From: Curtobacterium sp. ER1/6
GTDB lineage: Bacteria; Actinomycetota; Actinomycetes; Actinomycetales; Microbacteriaceae
Direction: 5' to 3'
NCBI RefSeq assembly: GCF_001742745.1
Contig: NZ_MJAK01000004.1
Location: 248,001-312,000, forward strand
DNA: 64,000 bases
The translations under genes were made by a program, and so were the position numbers. Shown piece after piece: positions 7,836 through 16,092 of this stretch (the first letter of the stretch is position 1; each line of letters begins with the position of its first letter). A model generated the notes under the pieces. The model was given only the letters and a program-made list of their open reading frames with translations. It was not told the origin of the DNA and did not search any database.

Positions 7836-10372
7836 TGCGACCCACCACGAAGGACGGACGGCGTCGGCCGTTCCGCGGAGCGCTCGGCATGGTCGCCGCG
7901 CTCGCGATCGCCGTCAGCGGCCTGACCGTCGGGGCACTGGTCTCCGAGGAGACCACGACCCAGCCCGCGTCGGCTGCGGTCGCGGCCGACTTCGACCCCG
8001 GCAACATCATCAGCGACGCGAACTTCTACAACGGCTCGGCCATGAACGCCGCTGCGGTGCAGTCGTTCCTCAACAACGTGGCCGCGAACTGCCGGCAGCA
8101 GTCCGGTGGGCCTGTCTGCCTGAAGGACTTCACGCAGAACGTCAGCACCATCGGGGCCGTCTCCGGTCGGTGCGCGGCGATCGCGGGCGGCAACAAGTCC
8201 GCGGCGACGATCATCGCCCAGGTCGGTGCCGCGTGCGGCGTCAGCCAGAAGGCGTTGCTCGTGCTCCTGCAGAAGGAGCAGGGGATCGTCGCGACGAGCG
8301 CGCCGACGAACTGGATGTACCAGCACGCGACCGGCTTCGCGTGTCCCGACACCGCGCCGTGCGACCCCGCGTACCGCGGTTTCGCGCAGCAGGTCTACGC
8401 CGCGGCGCTGCAGTTCAAGCGCTACCAGGCGAGCCCGAGCTCCTGGGCGTACCAGGCGGGTCGCAACAACTCGATCCTCTACAACCCGAACGCCGCGTGC
8501 GGACGCAAGACGGTCTACATCCAGAACCAGGCGACCGCGGGCCTGTACATCTACACCCCGTACACGCCGAACCAGTCGTCGCTGAACAACCTGTACGGGT
8601 CCGGTGACGCCTGCGGCGCGTACGGCAACCGCAACTTCTGGCGGATGTACTCCGACTGGTTCGGCTCGCCGACGGGCGGGAACACGTCGCCGATCGGTTC
8701 GGTCGACTCGATGACCACCGGCGCCGGCAGCATCACCGTCTCGGGGTGGGCTGCGGACCCGGACACCACCGCGCCGATCGCCGTGCACTTGTACGTCGAC
8801 GGCGTCGGCAAGGCGTCCGTGCCGGCTGACGACGTGCGCGGCGACCTGGCGAACGCCCTCGGGGCGAACAACACCGCGCACGGGTTCAGCAGGACCCTGA
8901 CCGGTGTCGCGTCCGGGAAGCACGACGTCTGCGTCTACGGCATCAACGTCGGCGCCGGCGGGAACACGCTCCTCGAGTGCCGTCAGGTCAGCGTGACCGG
9001 CAACAGGCCCACCGGTGTCCTCGAGTCGGTCGTCGGTGGTGAAGGGGCCATCACCGTGTCGGGCTGGGCGGTCGACCGCGACACCACCGCCGCGACCTGG
9101 TACAAGGTGCAGGTCGACGGCGTCGGTGTGGTCTCGGCGACCGCCGATGTGCAGCGGACCGACGTCGCCGCGGTGAACGCCGGTGCCGGGACGACGGTCG
9201 GGTTCTCGCGGACGATCAGCAACGTCGCCGCCGGTACGCGGACCGTGTCCCTCTGGACGCAGGACAAGCCGGGCTCCGGCTGGGTCCGGGTCGCCGAGAA
9301 GCAGACGACGGTGACCGCGAAGCCCACGGCCACGGGCGCGGTGCAGGGAGCCTTCGAGTCCGCCACGACCGGGGTCGGCACCATCGCCGTCACCGGCTGG
9401 GCCGTCGACCCCGACACCTACTCACCGGTCGCGTACAAGATCCACCTGGACGGCGTGGGTGTCGCCGCCGGCAGCGCCTCGACGGCGCGGGCCGACATCG
9501 CGGCGCGCTTCCCGCAGTGGGGCTCGGACGCCGGGCTGTCCCGGACCCTCACCGGTGTCACGCCCGGCAAGCACACCGTCCGGGTCTGGTACCAGGACCT
9601 GCCGAGCGGCTCGTACAAGGACTTCGGGACGAAGACCGTCACCGTCCCGGCGCCGCCGAGCACCGGCGCGACCGGGAAGTCCGGCACCGTCACCGGAGCG
9701 TTCGAGTCCGCGACGGTCAGCGGGAACACCATCGCGGTCAAGGGGTGGGCGATCGACCCCGACCGCTACGACCCCGTGAAGGTCAAGATCCACCTCGACG
9801 GTGCGGGGGCCCGCTCCGGCAACGCCGACGTCGTCCGGACCGACCTCGTCGCGCAGACAGCCGGGCGGTCGTCTGAGGTGGGCGTGGCGCTGACCCTGAC
9901 CGGGGTCGCCGCCGGCGAGCACACCGTGCGGGTCTGGTACCAGGACCTGCCGAGCGGCTCGTACCGCGACTTCGGCACGAAGACCGTGGCCGTCGCCGGA
10001 TCCGCTCCGACGCCGGTCACGGCCACGCCGGAGCCCTCGGGCACCGGGCGGACCGGCGCGGTCTACGGCTCGTTCGACACCGCGGTGGGCGGCAAGGGCA
10101 CCGTCCGGATCACGGGCTGGGCCATCGACCCGGACACGTCCTCGCCGGTGCAGGTCAAGGTGCACCTCGACGGTGTCGGCGCCCGGACGGCGACGGCGGA
10201 CGCCGTCCGCACGGACGTCGAGCGGGTCCACCCCGGCTGGGGACCGGACGTCGGGCTGAGCACGCAGCTGACCGGCGTCACGCCCGGCGACCACACGGTG
10301 CGCGTCTGGTACCAGGACCTGCCGAGCGGTGGGTGGAAGGACTTCGGGACGAAGACCGTCAGGGTCTCCTGA
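7835..10372 (+). CDS. Secreted protein with putative lysozyme-like domain and five beta repeats ('hemagglutinin'-type)
   Basis: An 845-residue exported protein. Residues 1-~50 form a long signal peptide ending in ASAAVAA. Residues ~55-285 form a Cys-containing domain with ALLVLLQKEQGIV and WMYQHATGFACP; databases often label such proteins hemagglutinin. The Glu in QKEQG suggests a lysozyme-like fold, which is my inference. Five repeats start near residues 288, 394, 505, 621 and 745, each opening with a pattern like SVxGxGxITVSGWAxDPDT and containing YVDGxG or HLDGxG. They look like Ig-like or wall-binding modules. The last three share near-identical DNA around VWYQDLPSG. It may be a cell-wall hydrolase or adhesin linked to the glycan locus. 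Confidence 0.75.
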   Translation: MRPTTKDGRRRPFRGALGMVAALAIAVSGLTVGALVSEETTTQPASAAVAADFDPGNIISDANFYNGSAMNAAAVQSFLNNVAANCRQQSGGPVCLKDFTQNVSTIGAVSGRCAAIAGGNKSAATIIAQVGAACGVSQKALLVLLQKEQGIVATSAPTNWMYQHATGFACPDTAPCDPAYRGFAQQVYAAALQFKRYQASPSSWAYQAGRNNSILYNPNAACGRKTVYIQNQATAGLYIYTPYTPNQSSLNNLYGSGDACGAYGNRNFWRMYSDWFGSPTGGNTSPIGSVDSMTTGAGSITVSGWAADPDTTAPIAVHLYVDGVGKASVPADDVRGDLANALGANNTAHGFSRTLTGVASGKHDVCVYGINVGAGGNTLLECRQVSVTGNRPTGVLESVVGGEGAITVSGWAVDRDTTAATWYKVQVDGVGVVSATADVQRTDVAAVNAGAGTTVGFSRTISNVAAGTRTVSLWTQDKPGSGWVRVAEKQTTVTAKPTATGAVQGAFESATTGVGTIAVTGWAVDPDTYSPVAYKIHLDGVGVAAGSASTARADIAARFPQWGSDAGLSRTLTGVTPGKHTVRVWYQDLPSGSYKDFGTKTVTVPAPPSTGATGKSGTVTGAFESATVSGNTIAVKGWAIDPDRYDPVKVKIHLDGAGARSGNADVVRTDLVAQTAGRSSEVGVALTLTGVAAGEHTVRVWYQDLPSGSYRDFGTKTVAVAGSAPTPVTATPEPSGTGRTGAVYGSFDTAVGGKGTVRITGWAIDPDTSSPVQVKVHLDGVGARTATADAVRTDVERVHPGWGPDVGLSTQLTGVTPGDHTVRVWYQDLPSGGWKDFGTKTVRVS

Positions 10373-10385
10373 CGCGATCCACCAC

Positions 10386-10429
10386 CGGACGGGAGGCGCG
10401 GTGCCGGCCGGCACCGCGCCTCCCGTCCG
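10386..10429. terminator. Palindrome family A copy 1, bidirectional terminator candidate
   Basis: Arms 10386-10405 and 10410-10429 pair perfectly over 20 bp around a GGCC loop. The arm contains GACGGGAGGCGCGGTGCC. It lies between convergent genes. No U-tract follows on either side, so if it terminates transcription it does so by the hairpin alone. The same arm recurs at 47289, 50548 and 57673. Confidence 0.8.
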
Positions 10430-10499
10430 TCGTCGGTGACGTTCCGGCCACCGGTCGCGTCCGGACCGTCTGTGGCGTCCGCGCTCCTCGCCCGCCAGC

Positions 10500-11789
10500 T
10501 CAGGGGCGTCGACGCAGGACCCGCGCGACGCCGCCCAGCCGGTCCAGCACGCGGAACTCGGCAGAGTGCGTGAGCGTCTCGTAGCGCAGTGCGATCGCGT
10601 CGCGCTCGGCCTCCGCCGCCTTGCGGGCTGCGTCGATGACCGCCACGGCCTGCTCGGACACGATGAGGCGCTGGTTGATCTCCTCGACCCCGGACCGGTG
10701 CACGTCGCGCTCGACGGTCGTCGCGCGCAGCTCCTCACGGAGCAGGGTCGCCCACCGGAGCAGTGCGGAGCGGTCGCCGGACCGGCCGGCTGCCGCGGCC
10801 ACCGCGCGGTCGAGCGACGGGCCGACGCCTGCGGCGCGTACGGCGTACGTGTGCCGCTCGAGGACGACCTCGCGCAGACGGCGGACCCTGGCGGCGCGTT
10901 CGTCCGCCGGCATCGCGAGCGCGCGCTCGAGCGACGGCGCGTCGGTGAAGACCGGGACCTCGCCGAGGCCGAGCTCGTCGAGACCGAGCGCGCAGTCGGT
11001 GACCGGCAGCGCGCCGCACGCCAGCGACTCGTACAGCCGTGCGTTCAGCGTGCCGTAGGCGGCTGCCGGGGCGATGACGTCGTCGACCACCACGGCTGCC
11101 GCGCGGTAGACCTCCGGCAACGAGAAGAAGGAGACGGCCGGCCGGAGCTCGACGCCGTCGGACGGCTCCACGTGCTCGACGTTCGCCGCGAACCACACGA
11201 CGGGCTCGGGCGGCCTGACCTCGAGGAGCACGTCCTGCACGGCGCGGCGAGCACCCCAGAAGTTGACGGTCGCGACGGCACGGCTGGTCCGGGTCGCCTC
11301 GTCGCCGGTGGTGAAGAGCTCGGGGTCGACCGCGATCGGGACCACCTCGACGGGTCCGCTGAACACCGCCGCGATCGCGTCGCGCGCCGGCGTGGACGAC
11401 GTCCACACGGCGTCGAACTCGGCCAGGTGCGCGGACACCGCCCACGTGGCGGTCCAGTTCCGTACCCAGGCGACGGTCGCGGTCGCCGCGGGCACGAGGC
11501 CCGGGACGAACGACTCGATCATGCTGATCAGGGCGACGGTGTCGGCCGGGACCTCCTCGGCCCAGCGCGAGGTCGGCCACATCGCCACGCCCCAGCCCTC
11601 GGCCCGGAGCGCCCGCGCGAGGCCGAGCGCGACGAAGAGGTCGCCCTTGCCCTCCGCCGGGTCGTCCGTCGACACCGCGAAGCGGATCGTGCCGCGGCGG
11701 CCGGCGGCGTGCTCGCCGCGCGCCAGGGCCTCGTAGTCCTCCGCGAGCGGGGAGCGGGCGGGAGAGATCGGGATCGAGGACTGCGGCAC
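10500..11789 (-). CDS. CgeB-like glycosyltransferase with C-terminal coiled coil
   Basis: A 429-residue GT-B-like protein. Residues ~40-370 resemble Glyco_trans_1_2 proteins: IRFAVSTDD, TVAWVRNWTATW, AVWTSSTPARDAI, VVPIAVDPELF and NARLYESLACGALPVT (sugar-nucleotide side). The C-terminal ~70 residues are charged and heptad-like (EINQRLIVSEQAVAVIDAARKAAEAE), suggesting a coiled coil for oligomerisation or membrane-proximal assembly. The GTG at 11789 has GGAG seven bases upstream. Its nearest relative in the window is the truncated gene at the left edge. Sugar specificity is unknown. It is divergent from the GT2-GT4 fusion gene. Confidence 0.8.
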   Translation of the reverse strand: MPQSSIPISPARSPLAEDYEALARGEHAAGRRGTIRFAVSTDDPAEGKGDLFVALGLARALRAEGWGVAMWPTSRWAEEVPADTVALISMIESFVPGLVPAATATVAWVRNWTATWAVSAHLAEFDAVWTSSTPARDAIAAVFSGPVEVVPIAVDPELFTTGDEATRTSRAVATVNFWGARRAVQDVLLEVRPPEPVVWFAANVEHVEPSDGVELRPAVSFFSLPEVYRAAAVVVDDVIAPAAAYGTLNARLYESLACGALPVTDCALGLDELGLGEVPVFTDAPSLERALAMPADERAARVRRLREVVLERHTYAVRAAGVGPSLDRAVAAAAGRSGDRSALLRWATLLREELRATTVERDVHRSGVEEINQRLIVSEQAVAVIDAARKAAEAERDAIALRYETLTHSAEFRVLDRLGGVARVLRRRP

Positions 11790-11951
11790 GGGTGCTCCGG
11801 TTCGGCGGTGGACGGCGCGACGACCGGGTGTCGCGCGCGATGGCCTTCGGTGGCGGCCGTCAGCCATTGTGCACGACCGGCGCGCGATCGCGGCCGCACG
11901 GACCGGGCGGTTCCCCGCGTGTGCGAGCACGGGCACCGGGGGCCGGGCTTG

Positions 11952-11957
11952 TACAGT
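11952..11957 (+). promoter_or_regulatory. Candidate -10 box (TACAGT) for the GT2-GT4 fusion gene
   Basis: TACAGT stands out in the GC-rich 243-base divergent gap and is followed ~75 bases later by GGAGGA and the GTG at 12033. No clear -35 box is visible. The rest of the gap shows no other recognisable structure. Confidence 0.4.
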
Positions 11958-12032
11958 GATGACGGTCGGCGGGCTCCGTCGGCACCGCACCACCGATCCC
12001 GCCGCTGACGCGGCACGCTGGAGGAACCCGCC

Positions 12033-14522
12033 GTGACAGAGCGCAAGCCGGGAGTCGTCTCCGTCGTCCTCGTGAACTACAAGGGCACCGACGACACCCT
12101 GACGAGCATCGCCGAGCTCCGCAAGCAGGACTGGCCGCAGGACCGCCTCGAGGTCGTCGTCGTCGACAACGGCTCGGGTCCGGAGCACGTCGGACGGCTC
12201 AAGGCCTCGTCGCTGGACTTCACCCTCGTCGACTCCGGGGCCAACCTCGGGTTCACGGGCGGCTGCAACCTCGGCGTCGAGCACACCTCCGGCGAGATCG
12301 TGGCGTTCCTCAACAACGACGCCCGCCCCGACGCGGGCTGGGTGCGCGAGGCGATGGCGACGTTCGCCTCCGGCGCGGACATCGGCGCTGTCGCCTCGAA
12401 GGTCCTCGACTGGGAGGGCGTCAACGTCGACTTCACCGAGGCCGCGATGACCTGGTACGGCATGGGCTACAAGCCGTTCGCCGGCTCGCCCGACACCGGC
12501 CGCTGGGAGTCCGAGACCGACGTCCTGTTCGGCACGGGTGCGGCCATGTTCGTCCGCGCGGAGCTGTTCGAGCAGCTCGGCGGCTTCGACGACCGCTACT
12601 TCATGTTCTACGAGGACGTCGACCTCGGGTGGCGGCTCAACCTGCTCGGCTGGCGCTTCCGGTACCAGCCGAAGTCGGTCGCGTTCCACAAGCACCACGC
12701 GTCGATGAACAAGTTCGGCGACTTCCGCGAGACCTACCTGCTCGAGCGGAACGCGCTGTTCACGCTCTACAAGAACCTCGGTGACGAGCAGCTCGCCGCC
12801 GCCCTGCCCGGCTCGATCGCCCTGGCCGTCCGCCGTGCCGTCGGCCGCGGCGAGCTCGACTCGACCGCGCTCGACCTCCGCAACCCCGGCGACGACAGCG
12901 TGCCGACGATCCCGGTGCCCAAGACGAGCATGGCGGGCATCTACGGCGTCGACCAGTTCGTCGAGCAGCTGCCCTCCATGACCGAGTCCCGCCGCGAGAT
13001 CCAGGCGACCCGCGTACGCAGCGACCGCGAGCTCCTCCGACTGTTCGGCAACCGCGACGAGCCGGCCTACCCGATCCCGGACTACCTCGCCGGCTACGAC
13101 AAGATCGTGCACTCGCTCGGCGTGCTCGAGGTCGGCACCCGCCGTCGGGTCCTCATCATCACCGGCGACTCGATCGGCGAGAAGATGGCGGGCCCGGCCA
13201 TCCGTGCGACCCAGATGGCGAAGCAGCTCGCCGGTGAGCACGACGTGCGCGTGATCAGCCTCACCCGCTCCACGTCCGTCGACCCGTCGTACGAGGTCGT
13301 GACGGTGCCGCACCGGCACCCGCGCCAGATGGTCGAGCACGAGGCATGGGCGGACGTCATCGTCGTGCAGGGGCACGCACTCCGTCTGTTCCCGGTCCTC
13401 GAGGCGACGCGCAAGATCCTCGTGGTCGACGTCTACGATCCGCTGCACCTCGAGCAGCTCGAGCAGGGCCGCAGCGACGACGTCGACCAGTGGAACCGGC
13501 AGATCCTCGACGCCTCCGACACCTTGAACCACCAGCTCGAGCTCGGGGACTACTTCATCTGCGCCTCGGAACGGCAGCGGATGTTCTGGCTCGGGCAGCT
13601 CGCGGGCTCCGGCCGGGTCAACGCTCGCACGTACTCGCGTGACCCCGACCTCCGATCGCTCATCGGCGTCGTGCCGTTCGGGCTGTCGTCCACCCCACCC
13701 GTGCACGACCGGCAGCGCGTCAAGGGCGTCATCCCCGGCATCGGCGAGGACGACCACCTGGTCGTCTGGGGTGGTGGCATCTACGACTGGTTCGACCCCA
13801 TCACGCTGGTGCGCTCGATCGGGCAGCTGGCCGAGCGACGCCCGAGCGTCAAGCTCCTCTTCATGGGCGTGCAGCACCCGAACCCCGATGTGCCCGAGAT
13901 GGACATCGTCGCCAAGGTGCGTGCAGAGGCCGACGCCCTCGGGCTCACCGGCACGAACGTCTTCTTCAACGACTCGTGGATCCCGTACGAGGAGCGCGGG
14001 GCGTACCTGCTCGAGGCCGATGCCGGCGTCTCGACACACTACGAGCACCTCGAGACGACGTTCTCGTTCCGGACCCGGATCCTCGACTACCTGTGGGCGC
14101 GTCTGCCCATCGTGACGACCGCAGGCGACTCGTTCGGCGACCTCGTGGCGGCCGAGCAGCTCGGCGTCGCGGTGCACGAGCAGGACGTCGACGGCCTCGC
14201 GGCCGCGCTCGAGACGGCACTGTTCGACGAGGAGGCCCGCGCCGGCTTCATCGGCAACGTCGACCGCATCCGCGAGCAGTTCACGTGGGAGAACGCGCTC
14301 GAGCCGCTCGTCGAGTTCTGCCGGAACCCCGTCCGCGCCGCCGACAAGTCGGTGCGCGAACCCGCGGCCGCGCTCGAGGCACACCAGATGCGCGTGCGCG
14401 TGCCGGACCGCAAGAAGCTGTACGGCGTCCGCCACGACCTCGGGCGCGCCGTGCACTACCTGCGCGCAGAGGGACCGCGGAGCGTCGCTGCCAAGGTCGC
14501 GCACCGCCTGCGCAACCGCTGA
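12033..14522 (+). CDS. Bifunctional glycosyltransferase: GT2 fused to GT4
   Basis: An 829-residue fusion. Residues ~8-290 form a GT2 domain: VSVVLVNYKGTDDT, VVVVDNGSG, VAFLNNDARPD and GGFDDRYFMFYEDVDLGWR. Residues ~370-800 form a GT-B domain: GPAIRATQMAKQL, VVWGGGIYDWFDP, KLLFMGVQHP and FSFRTRILDYLWARLPIVTT. The GTG start has GGAGGA seven bases upstream. Such fusions can add two successive sugars or alternate two linkages; which applies here cannot be told. The C-terminus is Arg-rich and may sit on the membrane surface. A strong hairpin follows the stop. Confidence 0.88.
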   Translation: MTERKPGVVSVVLVNYKGTDDTLTSIAELRKQDWPQDRLEVVVVDNGSGPEHVGRLKASSLDFTLVDSGANLGFTGGCNLGVEHTSGEIVAFLNNDARPDAGWVREAMATFASGADIGAVASKVLDWEGVNVDFTEAAMTWYGMGYKPFAGSPDTGRWESETDVLFGTGAAMFVRAELFEQLGGFDDRYFMFYEDVDLGWRLNLLGWRFRYQPKSVAFHKHHASMNKFGDFRETYLLERNALFTLYKNLGDEQLAAALPGSIALAVRRAVGRGELDSTALDLRNPGDDSVPTIPVPKTSMAGIYGVDQFVEQLPSMTESRREIQATRVRSDRELLRLFGNRDEPAYPIPDYLAGYDKIVHSLGVLEVGTRRRVLIITGDSIGEKMAGPAIRATQMAKQLAGEHDVRVISLTRSTSVDPSYEVVTVPHRHPRQMVEHEAWADVIVVQGHALRLFPVLEATRKILVVDVYDPLHLEQLEQGRSDDVDQWNRQILDASDTLNHQLELGDYFICASERQRMFWLGQLAGSGRVNARTYSRDPDLRSLIGVVPFGLSSTPPVHDRQRVKGVIPGIGEDDHLVVWGGGIYDWFDPITLVRSIGQLAERRPSVKLLFMGVQHPNPDVPEMDIVAKVRAEADALGLTGTNVFFNDSWIPYEERGAYLLEADAGVSTHYEHLETTFSFRTRILDYLWARLPIVTTAGDSFGDLVAAEQLGVAVHEQDVDGLAAALETALFDEEARAGFIGNVDRIREQFTWENALEPLVEFCRNPVRAADKSVREPAAALEAHQMRVRVPDRKKLYGVRHDLGRAVHYLRAEGPRSVAAKVAHRLRNR

Positions 14523-14566
14523 TCCCGGACGACCGTGCCGCCTCGGCGGCCCGGTCCCGGTCACCA

Positions 14567-14606
14567 CGGACGCCCGCGTCACGCACCCGCGTGACGCGGG
14601 CGTCCG
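14567..14606. terminator. Strong hairpin between convergent genes
   Basis: Arms 14567-14584 and 14589-14606 (CGGACGCCCGCGTCACGC and its complement) pair perfectly over 18 bp around ACCC. It lies between the convergent GT fusion and O-antigen-ligase-like genes. Its sequence differs from palindrome families A and B. Confidence 0.75.
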
Positions 14607-14693
14607 CGGTCACGGGTGCGTTCCGGGTGCGGTCGGGCCGTGCGTCCGCCGTCGGCGGCGCGAGAGCGACTGGCGGGTCCGGTGTGCGACGCG

Positions 14694-15995
14694 TCAGCCG
14701 CGCGGCAGGTGCCGCCGCCAGGACCGGCGTCGGGCGGCGACCACGAGCACCGTCACGAAGAGCATGAGCCCGGCCCCGTGCAGCAGGTAGCTCTCCGCCG
14801 TGCTCGTCACCGCGAGGAGCACCAGCACCGCCGCCGGCCACACGTAGGCCACACCGGGGTACGTCGTCGCGGTCACCCAGGCCCGTGCGAAGGCCAGCAG
14901 CGCGGCGACCCCGAGCAGGATCGTGCCGGCGAGTCCGATCTGCAGCCAGGCGTCGACGAAGGCGTTGAGGCCCGACGGGTAGGGCGCGCCGGACGGCGCG
15001 ACGAAGGTCACGAACGGCACCACCGGCTCGTGCGGCCAGGTGCCGACCCAGCCCCAGCCCTGGATGGGGTACTGCGCGATGAAGGTACGGATCTCGGACC
15101 AGAGCTGCAGACGGGTCGCCGTGCCGCCGGCCGCCCCGATCTCGGCCAGCACCCGCTGGCGGGCGACGACGAGGACGACGGCCATGAGGAGCACCGTCGC
15201 GCCGAGGACGGTGTTCACCACCGGTCTCGTGGTCGGTCGGGCGTGCCGCAACGACCAGATCGCGAGCGCGACGACGGCCAGGGCGATCATCGACAGTCCG
15301 GTGATGGGGGACTGTACGAGCATCAGGGTGATCACGGCCAGCGTGATCGAGGTGACCGCGCGCCCGACGCTCACCGACCGCGTGAGGAACTCGACGACGA
15401 ACGTGACGAGGGCGGTCGCAGCGATGAAGCCCATGAAGTTGCGGGTGCCGCCGATGCCCTGGATCGGACCGCCGTAGGCGATGTCGCCCTGGATGCCCAA
15501 CCCGGGGATCGGCAGGTCGAGCACGAGTCCGGAGAGGACCTCGAGCCCGAGCGCCGCCACGAGCAGGATGCGGAACGCGTCGCCCGATGCCCGGATCACC
15601 TGGACGAGGTCGCGGCCGAGGGCGAGGTACAGCCCGAGGCCGACGAAGCAGAGGGTGCCGCCGAAGCCGCGGAGGGCCGTCCACGAGTACTGGCTCCAGA
15701 GCACGCTGAGCGCGCAGTACCCCACGAAGGCGAGCAGCGACAGGGGGAGCACCCCGTGCCACTCGATCCGGTAGCGCTGCCCGAGCAGGCTCAGCCCGGC
15801 GAGCACGACGAGGGTCAGGAGCACGGCCTGGTCGCCGGCGGTGCCGACCAGTCGCTCGACGGTCGGCTGACCGAACGCGAAGAGCACGATGACGGTCGCG
15901 AGTGCCTGGCTGAACCGGCCCCCGGCGGAGAAACCGATCCAGGCGGACAGGTATCGGCGCGCCAGCACGTGCCTGGTCACCCGTCCGTCGCTCAC
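14694..15995 (-). CDS. O-antigen ligase/polymerase-like membrane protein (first copy)
   Basis: A 433-residue protein with about 11 hydrophobic segments and a large extracytoplasmic loop before the last helices. The loop carries WSEIRTFIAQYPIQGWGWVGTWP, the short glycine- and tryptophan-rich motif typical of Wzy_C/WaaL proteins. Family members join or polymerise lipid-linked glycans on the outer face of the membrane. The product at 17474-18853 has the same plan (HPVVGWGWIGYWWP). The GTG at 15995 is the start. Whether this one polymerises or ligates cannot be decided from sequence. Confidence 0.85.
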   Translation of the reverse strand: MSDGRVTRHVLARRYLSAWIGFSAGGRFSQALATVIVLFAFGQPTVERLVGTAGDQAVLLTLVVLAGLSLLGQRYRIEWHGVLPLSLLAFVGYCALSVLWSQYSWTALRGFGGTLCFVGLGLYLALGRDLVQVIRASGDAFRILLVAALGLEVLSGLVLDLPIPGLGIQGDIAYGGPIQGIGGTRNFMGFIAATALVTFVVEFLTRSVSVGRAVTSITLAVITLMLVQSPITGLSMIALAVVALAIWSLRHARPTTRPVVNTVLGATVLLMAVVLVVARQRVLAEIGAAGGTATRLQLWSEIRTFIAQYPIQGWGWVGTWPHEPVVPFVTFVAPSGAPYPSGLNAFVDAWLQIGLAGTILLGVAALLAFARAWVTATTYPGVAYVWPAAVLVLLAVTSTAESYLLHGAGLMLFVTVLVVAARRRSWRRHLPRG

Positions 15996-16058
15996 CCGAC
16001 CATCTTGTCCTACTCGCCGCTGGACGACGCATCGGGGACGCTCCGGGTGGTGGCATCC

Positions 16059-16090
16059 CGGATCGGCGATATCGCACTATCGTCGATCCG
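16059..16090. promoter_or_regulatory. Nested inverted repeat in the divergent promoter region
   Basis: CGGATCG (16059-16065) pairs with CGATCCG (16084-16090), and a perfect palindrome GCGATATCGC lies inside at 16066-16075. TATCGT (16078-16083) is a possible -10 for the plus-strand gene whose ATG is at 16093, so a bound regulator would block it. Nothing indicates which regulator. Confidence 0.4.
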
Positions 16091-16092
16091 CG

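Noticed and set aside
11790-14582. Minus-strand frame continuing from the 10500 glycosyltransferase to 14582
   Set aside because: The extension is antisense to the GT2-GT4 fusion and of shadow composition; the GTG at 11789 with GGAG is a proper start.
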